In this document: positions 44,721 to 57,400 of the stretch, one piece after another
Layout: each line of letters begins with the position of its first letter
Numbering within the stretch: the stretch's first letter is position 1
Source: Nocardia wallacei
Lineage (GTDB): Bacteria; Actinomycetota; Actinomycetes; Mycobacteriales; Mycobacteriaceae
NCBI RefSeq assembly: GCF_014466955.1
Contig: NZ_AP023396.1
Coordinates: 4,464,001 to 4,528,000 of the forward strand
Direction: 5' to 3'
DNA: 64,000 bases
Translations under genes and position numbers: made by a program
Notes under the pieces: generated by a model
Database searches by the model: none
Told to the model about the DNA's origin: nothing
The model's input: the letters and a program-made list of their open reading frames with translations, nothing else

Positions 44721-44803
44721 TTCGGCCGCAGGCCGGCGCCGTGTACTCGACTACACGGCGCGTGCTGGCTGACCGAACCTCGCGTAGAACGCCGCATGCT
44801 GCA

Positions 44804-44831
44804 TGAATCCCCCCGGCATGTCCGGAGACTT
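44804..44831 (+). repeat. Left terminal inverted repeat of the IS3-family element
   Basis: 28 bases, TGAATCCCCCCGG then TCCGGAGACTT, matching the complement of 46118-46145 except for a few central bases. Confidence 0.9.
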
Positions 44832-44854
44832 CATCTCTTGGAGAGGATGTAGTC

Positions 44855-46117
<1,263 letters not shown>

Positions 46118-46119
<2 letters not shown>

Positions 46120-46145
46120 GTCTCCGGACTCACCGGGGGGATTCA
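46118..46145 (-). repeat. Right terminal inverted repeat of the IS3-family element
   Basis: 28 bases, AAGTCTCCGGA then CCGGGGGGATTCA. It begins at the stop codon of orfB. Confidence 0.9.
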
Positions 46146-47015
46146 GCACAACGCTATCTGCACGATCTGGCGCTGCGGCACGGCGGTGGGCTGCCGAACC
46201 TGTCCCCGATCGTGAACTTCGAAAGAGTATGGATAGCCGCACAACTGACCGCAGCCGGAATCGCACTACCTCGCGCGCTACGAACCGCGGTCGCCGCGTT
46301 AGGCCACGGCTTGTCGCGCAACGGTGGTCTGGGAATGGCTCCGGGCTTCCCGCCCGATTGTGATATCACCGCCACCACCGTGACCGTATTGCGACGCTGC
46401 GGATTCGACACCGACCCCCAGATACTGAGCCGGTACGAATCCGACTCGGCTTGTTTCACCTACTATGCCGGCGAGCGACACCCCTCCCCCACCGTAAACG
46501 CGCACGTCCTCGACGCTCTCGGCCATCTGAGCGATTCCCCGGTGATGCGGCGCATCGCCGACAAGTCTGTCGCGTTCCTGATCGACAGCCACGACGCCTC
46601 AGGTTCCTGGACCGACAAATGGCACGCATCGCCATACTATTCGGCGTCGCGCTGCGCGCCCGCGTTGGCCCGCCACGCCGAAGACACGGCCGGACACGTG
46701 ATCGCCCGAACCGTGCGCTGGGTACTGGACACTCAACGTCCGGATGGCTCCTGGGGCGTATGGGCCGGAACGCCGGAGGAAACCGCCTACGCCATCCAGA
46801 CCCTGATCTGGGCCGCAAAGGATCTCCCAGCCCGCGACCGGGCGATCCGCACCGGCACTCGGTATCTGCACGACCTGCAGGGTTCCGGCGACTCACACCC
46901 GCCACTGTGGCACGGCAAAGAACTGTTCACCCCACACCGAATCGTCAACGCAACGATCCACGCCACCCTCCACTCGGCGGCACGCTGGAGCAATGATCCA
47001 GCGGCAACCCACTGA
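46146..47015 (+). pseudogene. Terpene-cyclase-like (squalene/diterpene cyclase repeat) gene, interrupted by the IS
   Basis: The frame reads AQRYLHDLALRHGGGLPNLS, FPPDCDITATTVTVLRRCGF, WTDKWHASPYYSAS and DTQRPDGSWGVWAGTPEETA. These are repeats of the prenyltransferase/squalene-oxidase superfamily. The class II cyclase acid motif DxDD is DCDI here. Joining 44803 to 46149 across the IS keeps the frame, which continues left through AVYSTTRRVLADRTSRRTPH to about 44730, where it runs into the methyltransferase stop. The 5' part of the gene was therefore already missing before the IS arrived. About 290 residues remain. Confidence 0.75.
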
Positions 47016-47055
47016 CACCAGCACCACGAAATCTGGCCACCAACCCGAGGAAACC

Positions 47056-47160
47056 TGGACTGATGTGCGCCAGGACATCGTCGTCGACGCGGCGGCCGCT
47101 CCGGCGCATCTGCTCGACAGCGAGCCCGTAATACTCTGTCGTCCACGCGATGACGGCCAC
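47056..47160 (-). pseudogene. Possible Tn3-family transposase C-terminal remnant
   Basis: A minus-strand frame reads VIAWTTEYYGLAVEQMRRSG then RRVDDDVLAHISP. This resembles the conserved C-terminal block of Tn3 transposases (xIvlWnTxYxxxAxxxLRxxGxxVxdedLahlSP). Only about 35 residues are present. The call rests on pattern memory alone. Confidence 0.4.
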
Positions 47161-47281
47161 CGGCAGCTACGCCCGCACCTCCCTGATCCTCGCCGGGGTC
47201 GCCGTGCTGGCCGCGGTCACCGCGACCGCCACCACACCACCCCGGCCCGATACTCTCGTTCGTTCGAAGGATGTTCTGTGA
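47150..47281 (+). CDS. Tiny single-TM protein ahead of the truncated monooxygenase
   Basis: 43 residues from an ATG at 47150. It has one hydrophobic segment (ARTSLILAGVAVLAAVTATA) and a short polar tail. Its TGA overlaps the GTG of the monooxygenase fragment (47278-47281), which is what makes it look translated. Function unknown. Confidence 0.45.
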   Translation: MTATGSYARTSLILAGVAVLAAVTATATTPPRPDTLVRSKDVL

Positions 47282-47943
47282 CAAGCGAATACGACGCCCT
47301 GATCATCGGCGGCGGCCAATCCGGCCTCGCCGCCGCCCACCACCTACACCGCCACGGCCACACCGTCGCGATCCTCGAGGCCGGAACCGAACCGGTCGGG
47401 TCCTGGCCGCACTACTACGACAGCCTCACCCTGTTCTCAGCCGCCACATACAGTGCCCTGCCCGGCCTTCCGTTCCCCGGCGACCCCGACCGTTACCCGC
47501 ACCGCGACGAAGTCGCCGACTACCTGCGCCGGTATGCGGCACGGCTCGACGCCGACATCCACACCAGTACACCGGTCCACACCGTCACCCACGACAACGG
47601 CCTGTTCACCGCTCACACCACCAGCGCCAGCTACCGGGCACTACGCCTGATCGCCGCCACCGGCACGTTCGGCGCACCCGTCGTCCCGCAGTTGCCTGGC
47701 ACCGACGAGTTCACCGGGCAACTGCTGCACGCCAGCACCTACCGGAACCCGGCCGTGTTCGCCGGACAAAGGGTGATCGTGGTCGGGGCCGGGAACTCCG
47801 CGGTCCAGATCGCCGCCGAACTCGCCGACCATGCGACCGTTACCCTCGCCACCCGGCATCCGGTGAAGTTCGTGCCGCAACGCCCCCTCGGCCGCGATGT
47901 GCACTTCTGGTTCACCGTCACCGGATTCGACACCCTCTCCAGA
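47278..47943 (+). pseudogene. Truncated second ArsO-like flavin monooxygenase
   Basis: From GTG 47278 (GAAGGA upstream) about 220 residues closely match the intact monooxygenase at 6425-7462: DALIIGGGQSGLAAAHHLHR, GSWPHYYDSLTLFSA and VIVVGAGNSAVQIAAELADH, with HFWFTVTGFDTL. The match stops abruptly at about 47937, roughly two-thirds through the enzyme, where the other copy continues with AIGPYLRTPP. The frame then runs out of phase through hydrolase sequence. The last third, including the ATGYHP motif, is gone. Confidence 0.85.
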
Positions 47944-48451
47944 TGCTGTTCGGCTACTCCTACGGCGCCGTCCTCGCCCTCGAAACCGCCCTCACCCACC
48001 CCGACCGCATCCCGAAACTCGCCCTCTACGAACCACCACTCCCGGCCACCTACCCGATACCTGACCTCGACGCGCTCGATACCGCACTCGCCGCTGGTGA
48101 CTACGAACGGCTGTTGCTGGCCGCGTTCGCTGGTGCGGGTGGCTTCTCTCCGGCGGAGCTGGCCGCAGTGCGCGAGGACCGCTGTGGCTGCACAAGGTCG
48201 CCCAGGCACCGACCTTGGCCGCAACCTTGCGGGTTCTCGACGGAGTGCAGCCCACGGTCGCCCAGTACGCGGCAGTCGCCGCCGCCACGACCCTGATCAC
48301 AGGCACGACCAGCGCCCCTTACCTGCTCGAGGCGGCCGATCTGCTCGCCGGGCACGTCGCGCGCGTGGACCGCGAGACATTGCCGGGCCAAGGCCACCAC
48401 CCAGAACCCCGGCTCCTGGCCAACGCGCTGGCCGCTGCCGTCCGGCGCTGA
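47944..48451 (+). pseudogene. Decayed alpha/beta hydrolase fused to the monooxygenase fragment
   Basis: Begins abruptly with MLFGYSYGAVLALETALTHP (nucleophile elbow GYSYG) and continues LALYEPPLPATYPI. A frameshift near 48180 moves the homology to a second frame: LWLHKVAQAPTLAATLRVLD, TTLITGTTSAPYLLEAADLL, and LPGQGHHPEPRLLANAL with the catalytic His. The N-terminal third is missing. The junction with the monooxygenase is a deletion breakpoint. Confidence 0.78.
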
Positions 48452-48510
48452 CAACCCACAGCGACGCCGGATCCGGGGTCGCGGACGGTGCGCGGCCGTA
48501 CGATCACGCG

Positions 48511-49605
48511 ATGGGACCCGATCTCCTGGCTCAGCTCAACGCCATGCGCTTCGAGCACCCGTGGCTGGACGACGCGTTCGCCGAGGAATCGCGCCGGCAG
48601 GCGGTGAACGAGACCGCGAAAGAGCACCATTACGTTCCGCGGTTCTATCTCGACCGGTGGGCGATCGACACACTGATCCAGCCGACGCTCGTCGACACCA
48701 GGACCAGGCAGCGGCCGTGCTCGCCGCGGATGGCGGCGCGGGAGAAACAGTTCTACACCCTGCCATCCACCACCGACACCATGGACCTGCCGTTGAAATG
48801 GGTCGAAACCCACCTCGGCCGGATCGAAACCGCGTGCGCGCACCGATTCACCGAACTCCTCGAGACCGGCGCCGGACGCGTCACCCACGGCAAGCTGAAG
48901 CGCGATCTCGCGGTGTTCCTCGGCTTGCAGCGCGTACGGACGCCGAGCCAACGCGACTACACCCTGCTCATCATCACCTCACCCCGATCGATCAAAAAGG
49001 AGTTCCTGCGGCGCGCGGCACCGACGTCGTCAGCCGCCGACATCGAGTTGATGTGCCGCAACCAGTACGCCGACACCAAGCACGAGGCCATCCGTGTCAT
49101 GCTCAGCGATGTCCGGACCGTACTGGCCCGCTCGATGTTCAAGCGCCGCTGGACCATCTACGAAACCGCGACCCCGCTGATCACCTGCGACGATCCCGTC
49201 ATCGCGCTCGCCGGCCCTCCCTGCGGCCGCGACGCCTTCCTCGGATTCCGTGACTCCGCAGCCGTGATCTACCCTCTGGATCCGCATCACCTGCTCGTGC
49301 TGTTGCGCCCGGATCTCCAGCATCGCGGCCCGTTCACGCTGACCGAGAACGAGACCCACGCGATCAATCTCGAAATCGCCGCCGCCGCAACGAAAACCAC
49401 GTTCGAACAGCACACCGACCACATCGCGGCCGAACTCGACGTGCCGACGCAACCGCCGGTGACACCGCTGACCGACCACGATCTGCACGGCATGGACTGC
49501 CAGACCGCACTGGCGACCATGCTGCACCGTGGCACGCTACGTAGCCGGTGGGCGTCCGACCCCGGTCACGCACCCGGCTGGCCGATACCTCGCTGGTACA
49601 GCTGA
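48511..49605 (+). CDS. DUF4238-type protein
   Basis: 364 residues from an ATG at 48511. The family hallmark KEHHYVPRFYLDRWA lies near residue 32. Later blocks include RKFLxxQ-like LKRDLAVFLGLQRVRTPSQR, ETATPLITCDDPVIALAG and AVIYPLDPHHLLVLLRPD. These are typical of DUF4238 proteins, whose biochemical role is unknown. Codon use and length look normal, so it seems intact although it sits among pseudogenes. Confidence 0.78.
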   Translation: MGPDLLAQLNAMRFEHPWLDDAFAEESRRQAVNETAKEHHYVPRFYLDRWAIDTLIQPTLVDTRTRQRPCSPRMAAREKQFYTLPSTTDTMDLPLKWVETHLGRIETACAHRFTELLETGAGRVTHGKLKRDLAVFLGLQRVRTPSQRDYTLLIITSPRSIKKEFLRRAAPTSSAADIELMCRNQYADTKHEAIRVMLSDVRTVLARSMFKRRWTIYETATPLITCDDPVIALAGPPCGRDAFLGFRDSAAVIYPLDPHHLLVLLRPDLQHRGPFTLTENETHAINLEIAAAATKTTFEQHTDHIAAELDVPTQPPVTPLTDHDLHGMDCQTALATMLHRGTLRSRWASDPGHAPGWPIPRWYS

Positions 49606-49628
49606 CCCCGGCTCCGATCGTGGCCGGG

Positions 49629-49860
49629 TCAGCGGTGGGCCGGAAGGAGTTCGGCGACGAGTTCCTCGACGAGGGAACGGATTTCATCGCGGATCGGCCG
49701 CACCGCCTCGACGCCCCGCCCGGCGGGGTCGTCGAGAACCCAGTCACGGTAGTCCACCCCCGGGAAGAATGGGCAGGCGTCGCCGCAGCCCATGGTGATC
49801 ACCACATCCGACGCCTGCACCGCGCCTGCTGTGAGGACCTTCGGAGACTGGGCGCCCATA
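49629..49860 (-). pseudogene. arsC C-terminal fragment
   Basis: The frame reads SPKVLTAGAVQASDVVITMG, CGDACPFFPGVDYRDWVLDD and a tail IRDEIRSLVEELVAELLPAH, closely matching the C-terminal 70 residues of the arsC at 3343-3753. The P-loop half is absent, and the sequence upstream is relaxase debris. With the truncated ArsO-like gene at 47278 it points to a second, dismantled ars locus. Confidence 0.8.
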
Positions 49861-49879
49861 CCCCCACGCCGCAACGCGT

Positions 49880-50095
49880 TGCGGCCGAAGCGGATCCGCT
49901 GGGTCCGCTGCCGCAGTGGATGCTCGATATCGACGACCGGACGCTGGTGAACATCCATGAGCAAATGCGTATCACCGACGACAAACGGTTGCGGGCGTTG
50001 ATGTATCTGGTGTCGCGCGGTGCCACGATCCGGCTCCTGGGCGATCTCGAACAGCTCCCCGCGATCGGCGCCGTCGTCGATGCCGGCCAGAGCGG
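49880..50095 (+). pseudogene. Relaxase-helicase (TraA/TrwC type) fragment, plus strand
   Basis: LPQWMLDIDDRTLVNIHEQM then ALMYLVSRGATIRLLGDLEQ and LPAIGAVVDAG match the Walker B to motif III stretch of actinobacterial conjugative relaxases. The DEA box has become HEQ, so it would be inactive. Confidence 0.6.
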
Positions 50096-50617
50096 TCGAG
50101 CCCAGGGCATGTTCGATGGCCATGCCGAGCGCGTCGAGGAAGATGTCGATGGCGCGGCCCAGGCGCAGCAGCGGGTCGAGCGCATCGCGCAGCTCGGCGT
50201 GGGCCGAGGTGCGGGCGCGGCGCCGGCCCAGGATGGCGATGAGGATCTCCACCGCGGTGCGGGGAAAGGACGCGGCGTCGGTGAAGAACGAGATCTCCTC
50301 ACCGTCGACGGTCGTGGTCAGATATAGATGGTTGCCGTGCCAGCTGCGGGTCAGCACACATACAGCTGGTCACGAGATTCCCCGCCGCGCAACGCGGTAT
50401 GGCAGATGTCGGCAGTGATGCCCTGGGCGGAGTCGATCGTCGCGGCGTAGCCCAAGCGCACATGCCGGGCGGTGTAGTCGGCAGGCAAGGTGACGGGGTC
50501 GGTGCCGGGTCGGCCCTTCACGATGCGGACCGCGGTGAGGCTGCCGTCGTCGCCGACGTCGGTGACCTTCGGCGGCCGCGCCCCCGGCGCCACCAGCACC
50601 AGATCCCGCCCCCGCAA
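50085..50617 (-). pseudogene. Relaxase-helicase C-terminal fragment, minus strand, frameshifted
   Basis: Frame one (50617-50351) contains LPADYTARHVRLGYAATIDS then AQGITADICHTALRGGESRD and QLYVC followed by a stop. A second frame resumes at about 50345 with LTRSWHGNHLYLTTTVDGEE, FPRTAVEILIAILGRRRART and SAHAELRDALDPLLRLGRAI. Together these are the C-terminal helicase end of TraA/TrwC. The missing linker and the shift make it a pseudogene. It points opposite to the neighbouring plus-strand relaxase piece. Confidence 0.7.
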
Positions 50618-50635
50618 CCAGCGAGCCGCTGCGCG

Positions 50636-51400
50636 CTGACCGACACGGAACTCGACGAATTCGCCCTCGACCTCCAGCAGCGCATCCAGCTCGCCGAGGG
50701 CCCGAACGCCGTCCTCACCAACCCCTCGCTACTGACCACCACGACCACCGCCGGACCCTCCGCCGACGACCTCACCGCCATGTGCACAGCCATCACCACC
50801 GCACTCGAAACCAAGGCCGACCACGCCGCCAAGATCGCTGAACTCCAACACATCCGGCCCGCCCTCACCACAGCCCGCAACGACCTCGCCGACGCCGCAC
50901 GTCTGTCTCGCACCGAACGTTTGGACGTCGAACACGACCTGAAAAGCCTGACACTGCAACACAATCGGATACAAGGCGACTCGACTACGCACGGCAGACG
51001 TGGCGTGCCGCACGCCGCGATGCCGTCCTGCTCGCCGGCGCCGAGGACGAATGGGACCGCATCCTGCACGCCACCACCCCGACCAGCACCCAACAACCAA
51101 CCCCACGCCAACCACAGCCACGCGGTGCCGCATCGCCGAAGAACACACTGACTTGCGCCGCGAACTCGACGCCGTGCACGCCGAGCAAACCCGCCACGCT
51201 GCGCTGACGCCTCTGAGCAACGCGCCCCCAACATCCACCCAGCACCCCAAACTGCGAGCCGAAATCCACACCCGAACTCTCTGCACCCGACGGCACCGCC
51301 GTCGACAATCCCGAAGCCGGGCTCTAGTTGTCCCGCGCATCAGACGGTCGATGCCGCGCCTTCGGTTGTGCCAACCAGTGTCGAAGATCGACACGTCGAC
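50636..51400 (+). pseudogene. Helical remnant, possibly from the same conjugative element
   Basis: TDTELDEFALDLQQRIQLAE, AMCTAITTALETKADHAAKI and LDVEHDLKSLTLQHNRIQ form a helical, coiled-coil-like stretch that goes out of frame near 50975. A related-looking helix resumes elsewhere (AEEHTDLRRELDAVHAEQTR, about 51140-51200). No start or family can be assigned; 51400-51496 shows nothing. Confidence 0.35.
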
Positions 51401-51496
51401 CTGATTGCGGAACGGCTCATCGTCGTGACGATGGTCGTGCCGCTGCGCGAAGAACCCGACAAGCTCCACCTGTGCGTTCGTAAAAGTTGTGTCTGC

Positions 51497-54400
51497 CTAC
51501 GTTTTCGGGTCGTATATGTTATCAATGGCGTACTCCAGGTTCACGCGTTTTCCGGAAACGGTGCCCGTCGCCGCGAATCCATGGCGTTCGCACAAACGCA
51601 TCGAAGCCACATTGTCGGGGCGCACACCGGCGACGGCACGTTGATATCCATTACGTTTCGCCCACTCCAGAAAGGTTCGCACCAACATGTCGCCCGTACC
51701 GGTGCCACGGGCTTCCGGGACGACGAATATCCTTGTCATCTCGATCGTATGGCCGGGTAGTTCGGGGCGCTTTTTTCCTACTATAGTTCCGACTGGACTA
51801 CCACCCCGCATGGCAACAAAGGTCACTGCCCGCGGTGAAGTCTCCTCAGCGAGAAGTTCACGGAAATTCGATTCGCTCAATGCCAGGATATCCTCGTAGC
51901 TATCGCGCCATTCATGCGGCGTATCCTTCTTCGACGCGAGGTTCATCTCGCGTTCGATACGCCAGTCGTCGGGCCGCAGCATCCGTACTTGTACGTCGGC
52001 GTTTGCGACCGTTCTGGGGGGCGATTCGGCGGCTGTCGCACCGGTCGCACGCTGCCACGGCGTTGACCGCGGCCGGTTGCCGAGCGCTGGACCTTCAGCA
52101 TGCGAGATTGCCGCATCTACCTCGCTGCTGCCTGATACCGCTGCGAGGCTCGACCCTGGTCCCCACAGTCGCACCCGCTCTGCAGGATCCAGGTAGAGCC
52201 GGTCGCCTGGTTGAACTCCGAAGGCTTCGTAGAAGGCGTCGAGGTTGCGGACGACACCGTTGATGCGGATGTCCGGTGGCGCGTGCGAATCCACGGCCAG
52301 CCGACGGGCGAGAAGTGGGCTTTCTACGCTACCTTCACGTAGCGGGATGGATAAGATTCCTGCTGCGAACCCCCGTATATACGTCGACACTTCCGGGTCT
52401 TTAACGAGCTTCTGCCAGCCATCCCATTGCCGGAAATAGGCGACGATAGTGGCCTGCGCTCCTCGTACGATTCTCTCATAGTCCACCAGTGCGTACATAT
52501 TGCTGTAATGCACTTCGCCGAATTGTCGGCTCGAGTCGGAAAAGAGCTTTTTCCACGCAGCTACCGAGGCGCTTGCGTGGTATTCACAATGTCCCACCGC
52601 GCGATCCACGAGGACCGTCAAGTCGACGATTCCTACCTCTCCGAGAGCCTGCTCGAGAGCTTTCTGAACGACGGCACCGACCTGCTGGATCAGCGCGGTG
52701 CGCCATCTGATGTATTTCTCGTCGCCGGTGTGCAGTGGTTTGAATGGCGCCACATCGACGCGGTACCCGTAGGATTGGAGCACTGCAGTGAATGCGCAGT
52801 CCTCGTTGTACGAGTGCGGTATAGGTGCCCGACGTACCGCTTGGCCGTCCATTAGAAGGAAAGCGCCACTGATCGGTATGTCACCTGCCAAGGATTCGTC
52901 TCTCTGATCACCTTGGTAGGCTGGCACGGTCCGATATACGACCCTCGGGCCGGACTGCCGCGAATCCAACTCAAGGGCCTGTTTGGCATGTTCCACATCG
53001 TAAATGTCCGCCCTCCCGATATATTCGGCACCCACAATAGAATCCGCTGGGGCTGGTCCTGCCAAGAATTCGGAAATAGCTCTTGAATCGACGGCGTGCA
53101 GCTCTCCCTGAAAGAGCGCGTCAGCCAGCCTGATATCGTCATCGAGAAAGAGTATCTTGCCCCTGGGGGGAGCAATGGACGCGGCAATGAAATGCGCCAG
53201 CGCTCTCGCCCCGGCATGGTCCCATTCCGGCTTACCAAGTTCCTTGAACGCGTACTGCGCATAGGATCGGGATCCTCGACTCGGCCACGGTAGATTTTCC
53301 AGCAATTCGTAGCGCCGCGGTTCATCGATGTAACATGTCGGGAACGACATCTGCTGTGCTGCAGTTCGAACGCGTACGCGGTTGATCCAACTCACTGAAT
53401 CGTCGTAAATGAATACTGCATCCACGAAAGGCGCCACAGATTCGATATCTGCAAGAAGTTTCCCCAGACGATCCGGCCCGTCTTTGGTGCAGATATGGAT
53501 ACTGAACATCGGGCCTTCGTATTGGCCCTTTTCCGGCATCTGCGGGTCGGTGTCGGTTGTACCGGTCTGAGCCGTCGCGGGCCGTTCGGCAGTCGTGGCA
53601 ACGGCCGGATGCATCGGTCGGATGCCACCATCGAGCAGGTTCGTACCGGGCGCGACTGCCTCTTCCACTCCCAAGTCGGTCTCGAAGCGGACGATCCGCA
53701 TCGGTCGTCTACCTTTGAAGTCTGCCTGGACGGAGCGGTAGCCGGGGTCGCCCGTAAGTACGAGCGCTAGTTCACCGGCGCCTAGGCCGGCGAGTTCCGT
53801 GGTGAGCCTGTCGGCGAAGCGCGGCGCGTCCGGGAGCAGCGCGCTCAACACGGCTCGTAGATCGTTCGTCTCACCGGTCTCGTCCGAGTCGGGCGTGGTA
53901 GGAAAACGTATCTGCACTGTAGGGTAATTCCGCGCGTTCACCGCCTCGAATCCCAGCACCCAGTCTCCGGCCTGCATACTGACGACGGTGTCGCCTTCTC
54001 CCCGGGCGGTGTCTACAACGACATCGGCGGATTTGCTCCGGGTAATCAGTTCGGCGACGACCGGCGCGACCCTGTCGGTGTAGTGACGCCCGTCCAGTGC
54101 GCCTTCCACCAGCGAACGAGCCCGGCGGGTGACCGCGCCGGTATCGGAACCCACAGTGATCGGCACCGTCACCGGCCCATCCGGACCATGCCCGAACCCG
54201 GTCCGATCCCGCCGGTCGGCGACGACAGGACCAGCGAAATCGAGCAGCACCCGGTGCCGTGGCAGCTGTTCCGACAGAATCAGCGGCTGTTCCTGCTCGA
54301 TCGAAATCCGGCAGGCCACCCCGGACAGTGCCTGGTGCAACGCCACGCGGCTCGGTGGTGTCCCCAGGACGCTGTAATCCAGTTGCGCCCGCAGGTGAGG

Positions 54401-57400
54401 TCGCCCGTCGGTGGTCTCGGTCATCGTCAGCACAATCGCCGCGTCGGCCATACCGCCGGGTGTGGCGGCCGCGTCCGCGGCGGCGGGAGCGACGAGTTCG
54501 GCGACCCGGATGACGCCATCGATGACATCCCGCGTCTTGCTGGATTCATACCCACCGGGCAGTCGGCGTCGGAGGCTGTCCGCGATGCCGAGGGGGTCCC
54601 ACGGTTGCCGCCCCGGGCGTATCACCTGCTGCCATCGGAAACCGCGGTACTTCTCCCGCATTCGCTCGGCATGCTCCTGCGCGTCACGCATGGCGTCGAC
54701 CGGCGTGTAATCGCGATCGGTCTCGAGCTTGTGGGTGATCCGCCGAAGGAGCGCGGCGTGCTCGCGGCGCATATCGCGATTGCCGAGAACCCAGCCATCG
54801 GGATAGCGATAACCATAACTCGAATCCGGATCGACGAATCCGCTATACTTCCGCAGCAGTTCTACGAACGCCTCACCAACTGTCGGTCCTTCACTATTCA
54901 GTCCATCCGGACGCACATCGCGATAGAAGCCGATCAGGTGCAACGCGTCCGCAAGATAATTGGCCCTTGTTCCGAGCTTCGCTAGAAAACGGCCGAATTC
55001 TCCCCTACCATCTTTTCGACGCATTATAAGTCTTTCGGCTGCAGCGCTGATACAATCGATCACAGCTTCCGGACTTGATAAGGTCTGCAAATCCTCGCCA
55101 GCAACCCATTGACCAATATTCCGCGGCTCTTGTCCGGCGACTGAGCGCTGCTGCCGCAGGTCATCGCTCATCACGAACGTCTGCGTTCCGGTTTGCTCGT
55201 CGAATGCAGTAGCGACTACCGCCTTTGCCGCTTCCAGCGCCTTCGCCTCGTTGAAACCGTGGACAATTGCCCGCTGCTCGAGCAACGCTGCCGACCGCTT
55301 CTCGTCATATCCTTCCGGATTATCACTCTTCCCGCCATGGCCATACTCGATGTCACTCCACGCTGCGGCCGCCATGGCGAGAAGGATGCGTTCCAGCTTG
55401 CCACCTAGAAGAATTCCGTTCTCCACGATGGAGGAAAGTCCATTCGCAATGTCGCCGTCGTGGTAGAACGCCGAACCCGTGAATCCGGGTAATTGGAAGG
55501 ACCCGTACCGATGGTTCGCCCGCCCGATGCGTGGGTCTCCGTAGAGCGTTCGTGCGGTATACAACCCCTCGGCGATGAGGCCGATGGCACGTTGGGTTTC
55601 TGAATCGGCGAGGAGTCCGTCTGGCAGCGACTCCCCCACCTTCCGGAATACCGCGCGAAGGATCTCTGTCACCTCGGCGATATCCGCCGCCAGTACCCCT
55701 TCGGGCAGCGGTGCACGCCTCGGATCGAGCAGTACATCTTTGATCCATTGGGAGGCTATGGCATCTGCCGGAAGGTCCCGCTCCTGCGTCCACGCCAAGA
55801 CATCTGGTAGTCCGGCAACGAGTACGCTCGGTCCCCGCCAAGCCCTGTCCCGCAGCTCGTCGTGCGATGCCAAGTCCCGCCGCTGCTTTCCCGTGACCGG
55901 ATCTCGCAGCTCTTGTAGCATCGACAGGCCGGGCCATCCCACCGTAACGCGATAACGGCCATGCGCGAGCACAGGATGGCTTTCGCTGCGCCGCGGCCAG
56001 AAGTCCGCTGGATGCCCGTCGACCGATCGTTGTTCCTCGCCGCTGTCTAGTGACACCTCCCTCCACTCCTCCGACCGCTCGGCAAGTCGCTGGTAAAGCC
56101 ACTCGGGCACCGACAACTCGACCGCCGCGTCATCGCCGGGCGGACGCACACCCAGCGCCACAGCCACTGCGGCGCCATCCACCACGACGCCGTGTTCCCG
56201 CAACGCGGCGACGAGCTCGGCGGGGCCAGTCAACTCGGAGAGCGGATCCGACTCGGGCGCGGCGACCTCTTCGCTCTCTCGTACTCCACGCTCAGAGGGA
56301 TCCTCGCCGGGGACCGCGGCGCGGCTCGGGCGTGCATCGTCATGGTGCTTACCGGAGACTGTGGCGTCCTGGCCTGCCACGTGGCCTGGACCCGGGCCCG
56401 AAACGGGGGGGCCTTCACCCATTCCCGCAATCGGAAACGGAGGCAAAACGGGGCGGCTGCCCGGCAGCGAGACGATATCTCCGCGATGATTATAGAGCAC
56501 TCCGACTTTATCGACGTTCTGCGGTAGCACCAAATCCTCCGGCAGGTTCCCGGGTACGTAGCCCCACGGCCGGGACCGGGCTCCGGGGTCATAGAACTCG
56601 ATCCTGCCCGGCTCCTTTTTGCTGTGCGATATCTTTACCGTATGCGAGCCTGGACCGCTGTCGAGCAATGTAATGAGGCTCGATGCGGCACCCAATGGGT
56701 AATAGACCACCAATAAGGTTGCCCCTGGCTCCATCTCAAGTAGTTGCTGCTCCAGCTCCGGCCAGTCACCGAGCTCGCAGAATGTGCCGCCTGTTGCGGC
56801 CTGGGCCGCCAACGGGAAAGCGCCGCGGGCACCAAGCTGTCCGAATGGTGGCCGGGTAATCTCCGTGCTCCCGGTCTCCACACGCACGCGCTCGAGTACC
56901 TGCCGGAAACAATCGACAGTGTGGTGGGCGGCACTGTCCACCGGCCGGTGTTGCGGAACGTCCGACCGGCGACCAACATCAACGGGTCGGCTGCGATGGG
57001 AGTCTTCCGCTGATGTATCCAGTGGCCGATCGGCAGCACCATAGTCGGGTGGGCCACGAAGCGGATCCGCGATACTTTCGGGCGCCTCCCGAGAAGCCCC
57101 CACCGGGAATGCCGGCAGCATCGGCGGACCCGGCAGCGGAACTACATCGCCGACGTGGTCATACAGAACGGCCGCCTTCTCCACACCCTCCGGCAACACC
57201 AAATCCTCCGGACGCGCCCCCAACTCGTAGTCCCACTCTCGGTCACCATTTGGATCGTAGAAAACGATCCGAGCGGGCGCCGCCTCCGCGGCGGGCTGCT
57301 CCTCGCTTTTGAAGCGCGAAATCGTCACCACATGCGAGCCAGGACCAAAACCCGTCAAACTGAGAGGCCGCGCGGCTCCCACCGGATGATATGCGACCAA

